Part shown: positions 37,073-47,036 of the stretch, piece after piece
How the letters are laid out: the number at the start of each line of letters is the position of its first letter
Position numbering within the stretch: the stretch's first letter is position 1
Assembly: GCF_003711515.1 (NCBI RefSeq)
Contig: NW_021167089.1
Coordinates: forward strand, 644,907-708,906
Origin: Sodiomyces alkalinus F11
Lineage: Eukaryota > Ascomycota > Sordariomycetes > Glomerellales > Plectosphaerellaceae
DNA length: 64,000 nt
Reading direction: 5' to 3'
The notes under the pieces: model-generated
The model's database searches: none
Seen by the model: the letters and a program-made list of their open reading frames with translations, nothing else
What the model was told of the DNA's origin: nothing
Position numbers and translations under genes: made by a program

Positions 37073-37903
37073 CTATTGCCATCCAAACCAGCGCTTTAGC
37101 CATGAGTGGCGCTGCGATCGCAAGGCATTTATCAGAGTCATGTCTCTATCTCCGTTGGCTTCCCTTTTCGAGTTGATCAGCATATTCAATGTGGCTGTTT
37201 TTGAAGGCTTCCGCCTGAAATCAACCTCCTCATCCCCAAGACAAGTTGCGCAGAGCAACAAGTCATCCGTGACATCGTCTACATACGTACCTACGTCATG
37301 TCTATACCCCTTTTGCACGTCGTTCCCGTCTTTGGTCCACCAAATCCAGTCAACGTACTCTAGCGAATACTCCAGTTCAAGTTGTGGCCAAAGCTCACTT
37401 TCGACGTTCTTCATTGGAACGGAGCCGAATGGCCGCCATGCTGAATATGTCCAACCAGGATCCTGGCGCAAGAAAAGATAGCGGTGCCGTAGCTGGTCCG
37501 CTCTAGAGATGATCCTGCTCTCCGACGATTGACTTTCTGTGTGGTGGACATCGGTTGGGACCGAGTCATCCAAATAGGATTGCGCAGATCCCGTCCAAGC
37601 TGCGACGGTTGTATCCGGTGTTGATAAGCATGGAAAATTGGCGCGTTCCTGCAATGTGCATAGATAGCTATGTATTCGGTCGAAAATGGCGACGTCGTCG
37701 CCTAGCAACATGAGCCCGAGCCACCACGGTGCAACGCGAGGTCGGCGGAGGGCGAAGAGCTTCACCAGGGTAAATTTGTGCTCGCTCTGTAGCAGAGGCA
37801 TGATTGTCTTTAGTATAGAAGCGAGCCAAGGGCTGACATGATTGCAGTGGATGTCGGGCTGCCAGAAGATGCTCCAGACAATAGACGCTCCTCGTACTCC
37901 CAA
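37073..37903 (-). pseudogene. C-terminal part of a recurrent fungal protein family of unknown function
   Basis: The open frame has no ATG near its start; the first is at 37801. Homology to a family seen repeatedly in filamentous fungal genomes (from memory, without an accepted function) begins near ASIVWSIFWQPD. It continues through TLVKLFALRRPRVAPWWLG, TPDTTVAAWTGSAQSYLDD, RADQLRHRYLF and WIWWTKDGND to a terminal HSWLKRWFG. The N-terminal quarter of the usual protein is missing. In its place, in another frame, lies a different gene fragment (37895-38247). This looks like a truncated gene. Confidence 0.5.
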
Positions 37904-38247
37904 ACAGACTCGGGCATTGGAGGAGTGCCAACAAGCCGTATTTTCTCTTTGGCGTGGAAACGAGCCCCTTTGCTGTCATGGTCCTCGGTCTTTGGCCCCA
38001 CTATGAGAGCCCAGTGGTATCTGCGACTGTCAGAAGAAGAAGAAGGAAGCGCTGATATGCAGTGACTCACGTATCCTCGAGCCCCGGCATAGTTGGTGTC
38101 CCTCCACGAGCATACAACGCCACGCACAGACGATCTTTGTGGGAAGGCATTGCTCGGGATGGTCAAGAGAGAATGAAGTTGAAGTGCCATCATTTCTCGC
38201 CCGAAGGGCAAGAATTTATTCACAACGGCGGCAAGCTTGCTAGGCAT
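37895..38247 (-). pseudogene. N-terminal fragment resembling the fungal DUF6914-type family
   Basis: The frame begins MPSKLAAVVNKF and carries RYHWALIVGPKTED, ARFHAKEKI and VWEYEE, a set I associate with a small fungal family named, I believe, DUF6914. The usual continuation after VWEYEE (a Val/Leu-rich strand region) is absent. From here the DNA encodes the other family in a different frame. A donor-like GTGAGT is present before RYHWAL but no acceptor keeps the frame, so either the stretch is read through or the gene is dead. Confidence 0.4.
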
Positions 38248-38294
38248 ATTCGACGATGACTTATATTCCTAGCTCATGACATCTCATCAGGAAC

Positions 38295-38363
38295 ACATGC
38301 AAAAGCTGCCACGTCATCGCCTCAAGCAAAGAGCGGCCACGTCCGCGGGCCGCTCCCGGTTGG
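38295..38363. repeat. Dispersed non-coding motif, copy A
   Basis: About 70 bp including ACATGCAAAAGCTGCCACGT and CCGCGGGCC, then CGGTTGG. It matches 46174-46249 at most positions. It lies 450 bp upstream of the MYND gene. Confidence 0.65.
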
Positions 38364-38813
38364 CCACCTGATCAACGCCGCACGATAAGAAGCCAACGGC
38401 TAGGTGTTGATGCATGTCGGCGAATAATTAATGTCACATTTCCGACCAACCACCAACGCGACGACCCTGGTTCACGACCAATTGGGTTGCTCAGATGTCT
38501 GAAACTTTGCCCGCCTGCATTTGCGCGACCCCTCAACTCTCGGTCACTACTACGGGGCCCTCCGGCAGATATTATGCCACAGAAGATCGAATCGATTAGC
38601 AGCACGTCGACCGTACAATAAAATCATATATAAATCCGCAATGCCTGCCTTTGAGGTTGCCTTTCTTTCGCGTTGTCCCGCATCGCCCTCAAGTCGCTCT
38701 CCACTTAAACCCTTACGATATCCACCAACCTCTAGCTTCCAACTTGCACCGGCAAACCAAACACTCCCCTACCCCTCTCTCTCAGCTAAACCGCAACATC
38801 CGCGCCGCCCACC

Positions 38814-41800
38814 ATGGCCTACGCCACTTGCAACAAGGACCCGCCCGAGGTGACCCTCAAACACTGCGCCAGGTGCAAGAACGCCCAGTACTGTTCGCAG
38901 GAATGTTGAAAAGCAGACTGGAAGTCTCATAAGAAGGTCTGCGCTAGTTCCGGGGCCAGCAGCCCGCCCAAGGGCCTCGATCAGCCTATCACCAAGCCCT
39001 TCACCTGCCTCGAGAACGGCACCTGGCTCCACGACCGCTCCGAAATGGACGTATACCGCCTCCTCATTGACGTCTTTCGCATACGCATCGAGGACAACTA
39101 TACGCACGGGACCCACACCGAAGGCACTATTATGGCCGGCGAGCCCCATTCCCTCCAGGGCTTCCGCGACTTTATCCCTTTAACTGGTAAATTACATCAC
39201 AGTACAAGCAGTGATGTGAGTGGGGCGGCAGAATGTTGACGACGAATAGAATTCATCCAGAAGGTGGTCCCAGACCCGATTTTTAGTGGTGAAAAACATC
39301 CCAACAGTGCTGAGATCTGCATATCGGCACCTGGCAAGTGGAGCAATAGGACCTGGTGCGTCGGCTCGCTCTGGGGCTCGGCTGGCTGCTGCCCCTATTC
39401 CCTGAAATAGGGGCAAGTGGTGACCTCTTGAAGCTATTCGCAGTGAGCCCGGCGCAGCCGTAACAGGCTCTCGGGGAGCCCCCTAACTGCCTGACGTGCT
39501 GCTCGATAGGGACGTGCTTAGAGCCAGCCCTGGGTGGCGGAAAGTGGCGCCCTGCTCGTCGCTTGCTGGCGCCGGTGGGGTGATGCTAAGTGAACAGCTC
39601 CTTGTACAGCCTCGTCATCCAGTGGCTCCTATAGGGGCTTGATTCCCAGGAAATCAGGTGGTCGAAATCCCGTTGCAGAATGAAGGTATTCGCTAGAGTG
39701 ACGTCCAGCAGAAACCCATACATTAGGGGTTGCCAGGGGCCACGTCGGCAGCGGTGGTCCTAGCCCAGGTTGGCTCTCAGCTGGTCAGCCACGTCGACCC
39801 CCCCCCCCTTTTCTATATTATATAAGGTTGCGAATGCTGGGTGATCCAGGTCACGCTCGGGGTAGTAGTGAGCCTGGGTTCGGGGCTGGGTTCGGGGCTG
39901 GCTCGGGCTAGGAGTCGGGGGCTTATAGGGGTCTTTAGTAGGTGGCTGGCTTGCTTCAGTGGGTGGCTCGTCGGGGTCTTTAGTGGGTGGCTGGCTCGGG
40001 GCTCTAGGTAGGGCCTGGCTCGGGCCCGGGGACCGGGCTCGGAAGGGCTCTCTGGCTGTCTTGGAGCATATTGCTAACTTCTTCGGAAGCCGGCGACGCA
40101 CCCTAAATTAGGGCTTAGAGCCCGTATAATATATGCTGAGGAAGAGTATAGGGGATAGGTCCTTCTATAGGAACTCTCTTACCAGGCTATAGGGGGTGGT
40201 TAAGAGCTCCAGGGAGCCCTAGGGGGCTCTATCGCCCCTATTAGCAGCCCGCTACTAAACCAGGGCTTTGCTAACCCCGGCGTTAGAGCGGTATATACCT
40301 ATCACGGCGATGTCTTTACTTCTCAGGGCAATATATAGGGGTAGGCTAGTAAAGAGATTATCAAGGATAACGTGGTAGTATAGCCGCTATAGGCTCCTTA
40401 GTAAGTGCCTTATAAGATATATCACTACCCTCTATATAGGGTTTATGGTGGCCTTAGGGGGGGGCTAGGGTCGGGAGTAAGGCTCGGGTCAGGAGCTAGG
40501 CTAAGCAGTCAGGCTAGGCTAAGTAGTAGAGCTAGGCTAGGCTTAGGGCTGGGCTCGGGCTCGGGTATACCTAGTAGTAGGTCTTATATCGATAACCGGG
40601 CCTAAGCCACGCTAGTAAAAATACTAGGCTAGTAGATAACTACTATTAGCTAAAGCCTATATCTTAAAGCCTATAGGGGTAGGCTTGGCTAGTATACTAG
40701 TAGTTAGTATTATATATATTACGTGGGAAGAGGGGGGGGCTCTTACTTAGTATAGTAGTGGTGTCCTTGGATCTTCCTATATACCGCTCTATACCTTTAT
40801 CGACGGTAATAGTCTAAGATAGGTACTAGAAGCGCCTAGAAGTGCGTTAAAGATATTTAGAAAAGTCGTGAATACGGGAAAAAGTGGCTATAGAAGACTT
40901 CTTAGGCACTGCTTCGTTATTCTATATCCTAAAGCGGCGATACAGGGCCTAAAACCGGTCTAGGCTTATCCACTTCGTAAAGGGGTGGGTGGTAGGGTAG
41001 TTAGCTAACTAGGCCTAGTACGCCTCGAAGCCTGCTATTCTAACAACTCTTATATATACTAGGATACCTAGAAACAGGTAGATTTCGTCGCTGTTAGTAG
41101 GTACCCAAGCATCCTAGCATCGGGTAGGCTCGGGCTTAAAGCTGTTAGTGAAGGTAACCTAAGCGTCGACGTGCTAGGGCGTGTAGAATTCCTTAAATAG
41201 GAGGCTAGGCGAGTTAGGCAGCTAGTCGATAGCGTAGGCAGCTTAGAAGGGCTCGAATTTAAGTGGGTGGAAGCAGGGCTCTTGGGGCTCGGGATGGGGC
41301 TTAGTAACTGGGCGTCGTGTGCCCGGGTCGCCTTGCTCGGCGAAGCTCCCTTTAATTAAGCCGCTGGCTCGCTGTATCTTGGAAATGCTGAAAGTGCTGA
41401 TTTTAGGCTATATAACGGTCTAAAAATCAGTTAGTTAAATATAGACGACGATAGTGAAATGGGGTGGTTTTTTCGTGGCTAGGAATAGCTTTATTTCGGA
41501 GCTTGCTGTTATTGTTGCTGTTAGGTGGGCTGGGCTGGGCTGATAACTGGCAACTAACGTTAGTAGGGCCGATCCCAACGCTTCTATTAGCTCTTATCGG
41601 CTCTTATCAGGCCCGATACGGTAGGCGGTAAGGTGGGTGGGGTATAAGGGCCTTGTACTATGATATAATTTACCAGTTAAAGGGATAAAGCACTTCAACA
41701 ACCGCCGTAAGCTGCTGCCTCGGTGGTGATCGCCTGAGCACTAGGCAAAGTACGAGAACCTCGGTATAACTAATACGTAGGATAATTGGCATAACCTATA

Positions 41801-42008
41801 CTGCTATATCGAGAAGAGCGATGTCGTTGAACACTACGGCGATCCCCAGTTTCCTATGCAGTTGCGCCAGTTTGCCGAGGCGCTGTACGGCAACTCGCCC
41901 GGTGGTATAGATGGCACGGCTGTGCGGACGTTGATGGTGCAGGTGGAGAGTGGACTTAAGCAGGGGCACATCTCCTTGTTGGATACAAGCGGCATGGTCA
42001 GGCGTTGA
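38814..42008 (+). pseudogene. MYND-finger protein gene, nonsense-mutated and split by a piggyBac element
   Basis: The left part (38814-39183) encodes a MYND zinc finger (CARCKNAQYCSQEC, KADWKSHKKVC) with an in-frame TGA at 38907-38909 (codon 32), inside the finger. CGA-to-TGA or a similar C-to-T change explains it. It continues through WLHDRSEMDVYRLLIDVFR to GEPHSLQGFRDF and meets the transposon at a TTAA. The right part (41681-42008) resumes with KHFNNRRKLLPRWW, IEKSDVVEHYGDPQFPMQL and FAEALYGNSPGG and ends at a TGA. It has further stops at RIP-type positions. The two halves belong to one fungal MYND family of unknown function. A TATA-like ATATATAAAT lies near 38626, upstream of the ATG. Confidence 0.8.
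39184..41676 (-). mobile_element. piggyBac-family DNA transposon, degraded
   Basis: The 2,493-bp element is flanked by TTAA on both sides (39180-39183 and 41677-41680). Its inverted ends begin CTGGTAAATTAYATCAYAGT and differ only by two C/T changes. The minus strand encodes transposase remnants: KGGGVDVADQLRANLG (39760-39840), the piggyBac signature around the last catalytic Asp, then ANTFILQRDFDHL. A C-terminal Cys-rich finger follows (RACYGCAG, YCSTCQVPICRSQHCW). Stops (TAG mostly) interrupt it. Two G-rich stretches with repeated GGCTCGGG words (39860-40040 and 40440-40570) are low-complexity insertions in the frame. It lies inside the MYND gene. Confidence 0.85.
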
Positions 42009-42289
42009 CGTAGTTTTACATTGCGACTCATTGTGATGGAAGGTACATGTACTGTACGAACAAATAGGTATGGCGGGTAACATTGTCATCGTGACTGGCC
42101 TGCTTTACTACGTACTGTCATCAACAACCTCGATTAGTATTTGGAAAGGAAGCCAGCCACTTTTGATGAAAAACTGTATTCCGGCAACGCATTCAGTGCA
42201 GCACTACGTCCGACATCATGCCGCGCATTCAAATGACCCAGTAAGTTGTCCCCGGCGGCGAAATAGAAAATCATGGTCGTGTGTCGTAA

Positions 42290-42590
42290 TGAAGGGGAAG
42301 AAAAGGACAAGTTTCCAGTTCTCCTTGCGACCAACGAGCGGCTACATCACCCACAAAGCGACTGAAGAAAAGCGCCCTTCTGCATCGTGTGCTGATTTCT
42401 CTGCCATTCCCTTTTCTACCCAGGTATCCCCGCAAGCTGCTTGCATAGGGCTTTGGACGCAGTGTAGCACTGTCCAAGTCGATCAGCATGACCCGGCCGC
42501 GTTCTTCGTTCCGTCAACGATTGCCGTCACGCGAGTCGTGGTAGTTGACGCCTCGGCCCACACAGCCTGCAACGAGCGCTGGACTCCCGC
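42290..42590 (-). pseudogene. Short relic of a FunK1-type fungal protein kinase
   Basis: One minus-strand frame reads ALVAGCVGRGVNYHDSRDGN, a stop, then GRVMLIDLDSA. In FunK1 kinases a similar sequence surrounds the catalytic loop and the metal-binding Asp. The catalytic HRD block between is missing and the downstream sequence is not recognisable. The relic is about 250 bp long. Based on recalled family patterns only. Confidence 0.4.
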
Positions 42591-42825
42591 CGCCTGACAC
42601 ACCCGCTTTCGCCACCTTCTCCCCAGCCCGGATAGCTGTTGGCCGTAATACACCCTTGCGCTAGTGACAGCGGTTACCGTACCGTTTGTGGGCTGTGAGT
42701 GGATTCCAGTGTCGAATCGTGGTCGCGTTGGAGCTGGCGTTGGGTGCGTTTGTGGAAACGACGACTGGTCACACTTGACAGGATGAAATGACACAGGTTA
42801 GGCTGTCAGCGCCTCTGGAGGGCGG

Positions 42826-42853
42826 CAGCACAGTCCCCACGGGGACTCTGCTC
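42826..42853. repeat. Diverged copy of the 28-bp palindrome
   Basis: It matches the perfect palindrome at 32825-32852 in 23 of 28 positions, with the core CAGTCCCCACGGGGACT conserved. Confidence 0.7.
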
Positions 42854-43289
42854 TCGTGCCCTTTGCGCTCTTACGTCCTGGTCATTGCACGGCAATGATG
42901 ACAGCCTGGCCCCTTGTCCTTTGTAGGACACTGACCCATGGGCGGGGTGCCAGTTGGCGGTTAGCGGGGCAGGACTCCGTTTGCCATCCTTTCGGGCAGA
43001 GTCGTCAGCAACGTATTGTACGAAGTTTCGAGTTCGGCGCCTACTGCATGCTGACCCCACTTGACGCCCCCTCCAATACGCAGTCAACCCGAAGCAACGC
43101 AAAACCACATCCTCCCAATACCAAGGCCTTGGCTTTTACCGGGAGTTCGTACTAGACCTGAGAAAGGCTAAGCTGCGCATATTTGTTGCTACGCGCCGTC
43201 AAAGGCATCAGGACGAGCTATATGCGTACCGGGGACTAGTCGCAGATGTGATAAGCACGTGGGACCAGCCAGCGTATATGCTGGTTTTG

Positions 43290-44045
43290 TAGGTTGCACT
43301 AGGGCCTTAAAAAAGTCCGATATTCTAAAAATAGAGTCGATTACGTCTATTGTGAGCGCTATAGTACTATTCTTATCTAGTTAATCTATTTTCCTTATAC
43401 AAAACTATATAAGTATAATAGTCACTTTCTTGTAAGTTTTTCCTTCAGGACGACTATACTGTCTAATAGCTCTATACTAGGCAATATTCTCGGTGCAAAT
43501 CTAATAACACCCGTCCACGAAGTCTACTATAGGCGGCTCTTCCGGATATCGATCTAGGTGCGCCTTCTAGAACTATATCAATTGTAATAATCTCTTCGGT
43601 GGTTGTCTCGGAGCTATACACTTCTAACAGAATTTCATTCGGGATTAGGTAATCTAAGGCGTAGGCAAACTTCTAAAAGCGAAGCATTTAGTCGCTTCTT
43701 AGCTTCCGCCTCTTATACTACCTTTAATTATAGCCTATTAAAGCGCGAACGTAGCCCCTAATCGAACCTCTATAAAAAGCAAGGCGTATAGAAATTCCAC
43801 AAACCGTAAAGCATTCGGATTCTCTCCGGCGGGAAAGATCGCAAGCCGGGGAATCGATTGCTATGCATAATTTGCAGATGTGACTTCTTAGTCGGCATTT
43901 TGGGTCAAGGTTCCGAAATACTTTAGTCGCGGCGCGACCCGTTCCTAGCGCGGTAGTGTCTTCCCCTTATATTAACGCGACTATACAACGCTGATTGGAA
44001 TAGCCAATGCCCCATCGTTCCGCTTAAGTCAAATCGATGAGAGAT
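43290..44045. repeat. AT-rich, RIP-like sequence of unknown origin
   Basis: Composition changes abruptly to TA-rich sequence with many TAG/TAA words and few CpA, as in the identified transposon remnants of this window. No inverted ends or protein motifs are visible, so the element type is not assigned. Confidence 0.5.
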
Positions 44046-44392
44046 GCGTTAAGTAATAAACGTCGTTTTATTATAACACTCGCCGCAACAATCGAATCTA
44101 GAGATGCTGTGTACTGAAGTTCCTCGTCCAATAGCTCGTTTGGATCCTGACGCTGACGGCATTGTCATGGCTGGGTGAAAGCTGCTACGGGCGGGACCTT
44201 GGCGTCCAGGAGATTTTTGGTCTCTGCGTCGACAAGGTGAGTGCTGTAGTGACCTATCACGGGGTAGGCTGACGGAGCGGGGTTGTTTTGTCACGTGTGG
44301 GTCTCTCCATTCAAATGGTGATCGTCTCGTCTGCCCACAAGAGAACCATCACCAAGTTCCACAACGCATAGTCGCCCAGATTCGCCGCCAAC

Positions 44393-45680
44393 ATGGCCGA
44401 AGCTTTCGGTGTTTCTCTTGCCGTTGTGACGGCTTCGATTGGAGCTACAAAATCGCTTATAAGCGCTGTGGAACGATTTAAAGGCCGCCATAGGACTATG
44501 ATGCGGTTATAGGATCAGCTCAACGACCTTATCTCCGTCCTGGAAACACTGAAGGAGGCTACCTAATCGCAGTCGTAAATCGTGCTTCTTCTGAAGGGCC
44601 CCGTGGAGCGCTGTGAGCAGTTGTGCTGCGAGTTTGAGGGCGTATTAAAGGACTTCTCTGGCAAACTAAGAACTAGTCTCCTTGATTTCGCCAAGATAGA
44701 ATTTAGGAAGGGCGATATTAATAAGTTCATGGATACCCTTTCTAGGTACAAGTCGACGATATCGGTCGGTATAGGAACCATTACACTATACATTAGTCGC
44801 ATACGCATATTAGGGGCTAGCTAACATATTATTCGCAGGCAAGAGGCGACGGCCACGAAAGCCATCCTCGAATAGTTCGGCGAGATTGCCGAGTTAACGA
44901 ATAATAAGCTTAGCGTCCAGTTATAACACATAAACGAAAAATTAAGCGGCCTTCCACCGACCGAGTTAGACAGCGTCGGAGAAGACCTTAAAAACGACAG
45001 AGCGATAACGGAGCATTGCATTCGCGTCTACGAAGATGCCCTGAAATATATCGCGTCGCTTTCCGATAGAGAACGACACCGGTATACCCGAGTTTTAGTA
45101 GACCATATTACCGACAATGAATCTACCGGCGAATATAATCCCCTCCGCACTTACAACTATACGCGCGAAGTTCTCGACGACACTCGCGATCGCATCGCGA
45201 AAGAAATTAGACGCTTACAAAAGCGGCTCGCTAATTCGCCGGATCGAGCCGGCGAGCAGGGTTAATTGCAGCGGGATATCTAGGCATTACAGGAGTGCTT
45301 AGAAGTATATAAGGTAGCACTTAGAGAAGTTAACAAACGGAAGATACATACCTACCCGGGTTTGGGGGGGTATAGGACAGAGCCCGATAACTGGTCAATC
45401 TGTCAACAGTCTTAGAACATCATGTCGACAGAAATTTCTCTGTCCTGGCTCTGGTCAGAGCAAAAGTCTCTGTCCGAGCTCTGACCTAGAAACCCCCACT
45501 CCCGGGTAGGTAGTTTCGGAGAGGTTTTTGTAGACGGTGACAGCGACCAAGTCGTCGTTACAACGGTGGCGGACCTGTTCGATGTACGTAAGGCGATCTC
45601 CAGGGGCAAGTCGACATAGCTTATCGGCTCAATGCTGGATGCCACCCTTGTCTAGGTATCCAACGATCGATATCATAGTC
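44393..45680 (+). pseudogene. Fungal STAND/NLR-type N-terminal domain gene, RIP-mutated and split by a MITE
   Basis: The reading starts MAEAFGVSLAVVTASIGATK and follows the all-helical N-terminal domain of fungal STAND (NLR-like) proteins (Helo-like, Pfam PF17111 type). Markers are VERFKGRHRTMMRL, LLLKGPVERCEQLC, FMDTLSRYKSTISVGIGTIT, and after the insertion FGEVFVDGDSDQVVVTT and ADLFDVRKAI. At least six in-frame TAG/TAA occur, mostly at positions where glutamine is expected, as CpA-to-TpA change would produce. A 160-bp MITE (45351-45510) interrupts the frame after KRKIH. Removing it with one TA keeps the frame. Intact proteins of this class are linked to non-self recognition. This one is not expressed as a full protein. 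Confidence 0.75.
45351..45510. mobile_element. 160-bp MITE with TA target-site duplication
   Basis: The ends are inverted copies: CCTACCCGGG on the left (45351-45360) and its complement at 45501-45510, followed inward by G-rich and C-rich runs. TA lies on both sides (45349-45350 and 45511-45512). Element plus one TA is 162 bp, a multiple of three. Excision joins KRKIH to FGEVFVDGD in frame through one serine codon, as expected for the undisturbed gene. This independently confirms the boundaries. Confidence 0.88.
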
Positions 45681-47036
45681 GTTTTGGAATTTGGGAGCGG
45701 TCTCAAGAGGAAGAGGACATGGCAACCTCGCATGTAGAGAGAAAGGGGCCACAGGCCCTGGGACATATCCACGGACTCGGCTCACCGTCCTGAGCAGTTT
45801 CGAACGAGGCAAAGAAGAGAATAACTCAAAGTCGCCCGGAGAAATGACCCGGGGATGGATGCAAATAGACTTGCTTTGTATGTGGATCTTCCTGCTACCG
45901 ACGTCCTTGTGCCGTTGGCGGTGGGTACGTTCCCGCTACTTAGTTGTCCGCCATCCCTAGCGCGCCGCATTTTTACTTTCATCTAAGAGGGTAGAGGAGG
46001 ACGAGCAGTGCACGCCGCGAAATTATACCTATAGGCAGATCTAAAGTCCATTGACAATAACCGGTTGGAATCCAAGCCTCAGGGCTCTGACTAGTCACTA
46101 ACCTGCGAAGACCTCGATAACGTCTGCGACCACTAGCAAAATCCGTCCCGAATCAACGCCGCTCTAGCCAGGGACATGTGCAAAAGCTACCACGTCACCG
46201 TCTAAGGTAGAAATCGGCCAATACCGCGGGCCCCGAAAGCGTCGGTTGGAGAAGCCGTACGTCTTATCTTATAGGTCCTCTGCAGCTGTAAGGCAACCAT
46301 TGATGGAAGAGCATAAATCAGTCACGCCCAATAGATAGCAGAGGTCACTTACCTTCCCCCTCTTCGTCCAGGCAGCACCGACTTAGCACACGAAGCCAAT
46401 AGTCAATAGCCTGATCGGTGCTGTTGTGCTATAAGAAAAGGGACTACCTTTCCTTATCACAGCGTGATTCTGCTTTGCATCGTGTTTAGATCCTTAATCT
46501 GCTTCTAGCTTCGTCCCTGCTTCGTGCATACTTAGAAAGGTAAATAGGACATTCATCTTTTTCCTCCTCCGAGGACTTTATTGACCAGACGCCAATAGAA
46601 TGTGCACCAACATCATAACCAAACCATTATTCCGGGTGTCCAGAATCATACAACACGTCGAGCACCGTCTTGATGAAATGCCTCGCCGCACAGAGCTCTG
46701 GAACCGTCTGTGCCAACCCCGCGACCTCGTATCTCGGTCGCAAGACGACACGCAATCAGTGTCCGAATCACCGCGACGAAGGATACAGCCAGCAATGAAT
46801 ATCAGGGATGTGAGGCCACAGCTTGGGATAGGGAGGAAATGCAGTAGATTACAGGCGTCTTGACGATAATTTATCATTACGATTCTCAAGACCATTCCAC
46901 TCGCTGCTCCCCGGTAACATCTCACGCGAATTAACTTACACTAGCGGGCCGGTGGGCAGCTGGCAACCGTTATCGCCGGATAGCCCCACTCGCCATTAAA
47001 GTAACGGCCAATTGCTCTCCAACGCTCTTATCTCTA
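45681..47036. other. Non-coding stretch between the STAND-type relic and the kinase gene
   Basis: No domain is recognised on either strand. It holds copy B of the dispersed motif at 46174-46249. Confidence 0.5.
46174..46249. repeat. Dispersed non-coding motif, copy B
   Basis: It contains ACATGTGCAAAAGCTACCAC and ACCGCGGGCC, then TCGGTTGG, and matches copy A (38295-38363) in order and spacing apart from small gaps. It is not coding in either place. Confidence 0.65.

Noticed and set aside
42070..42597. Plus-strand frame of 175 codons beginning with ATG
   Set aside because: No motif is seen, and the opposite strand holds a recognisable kinase relic in the same DNA.
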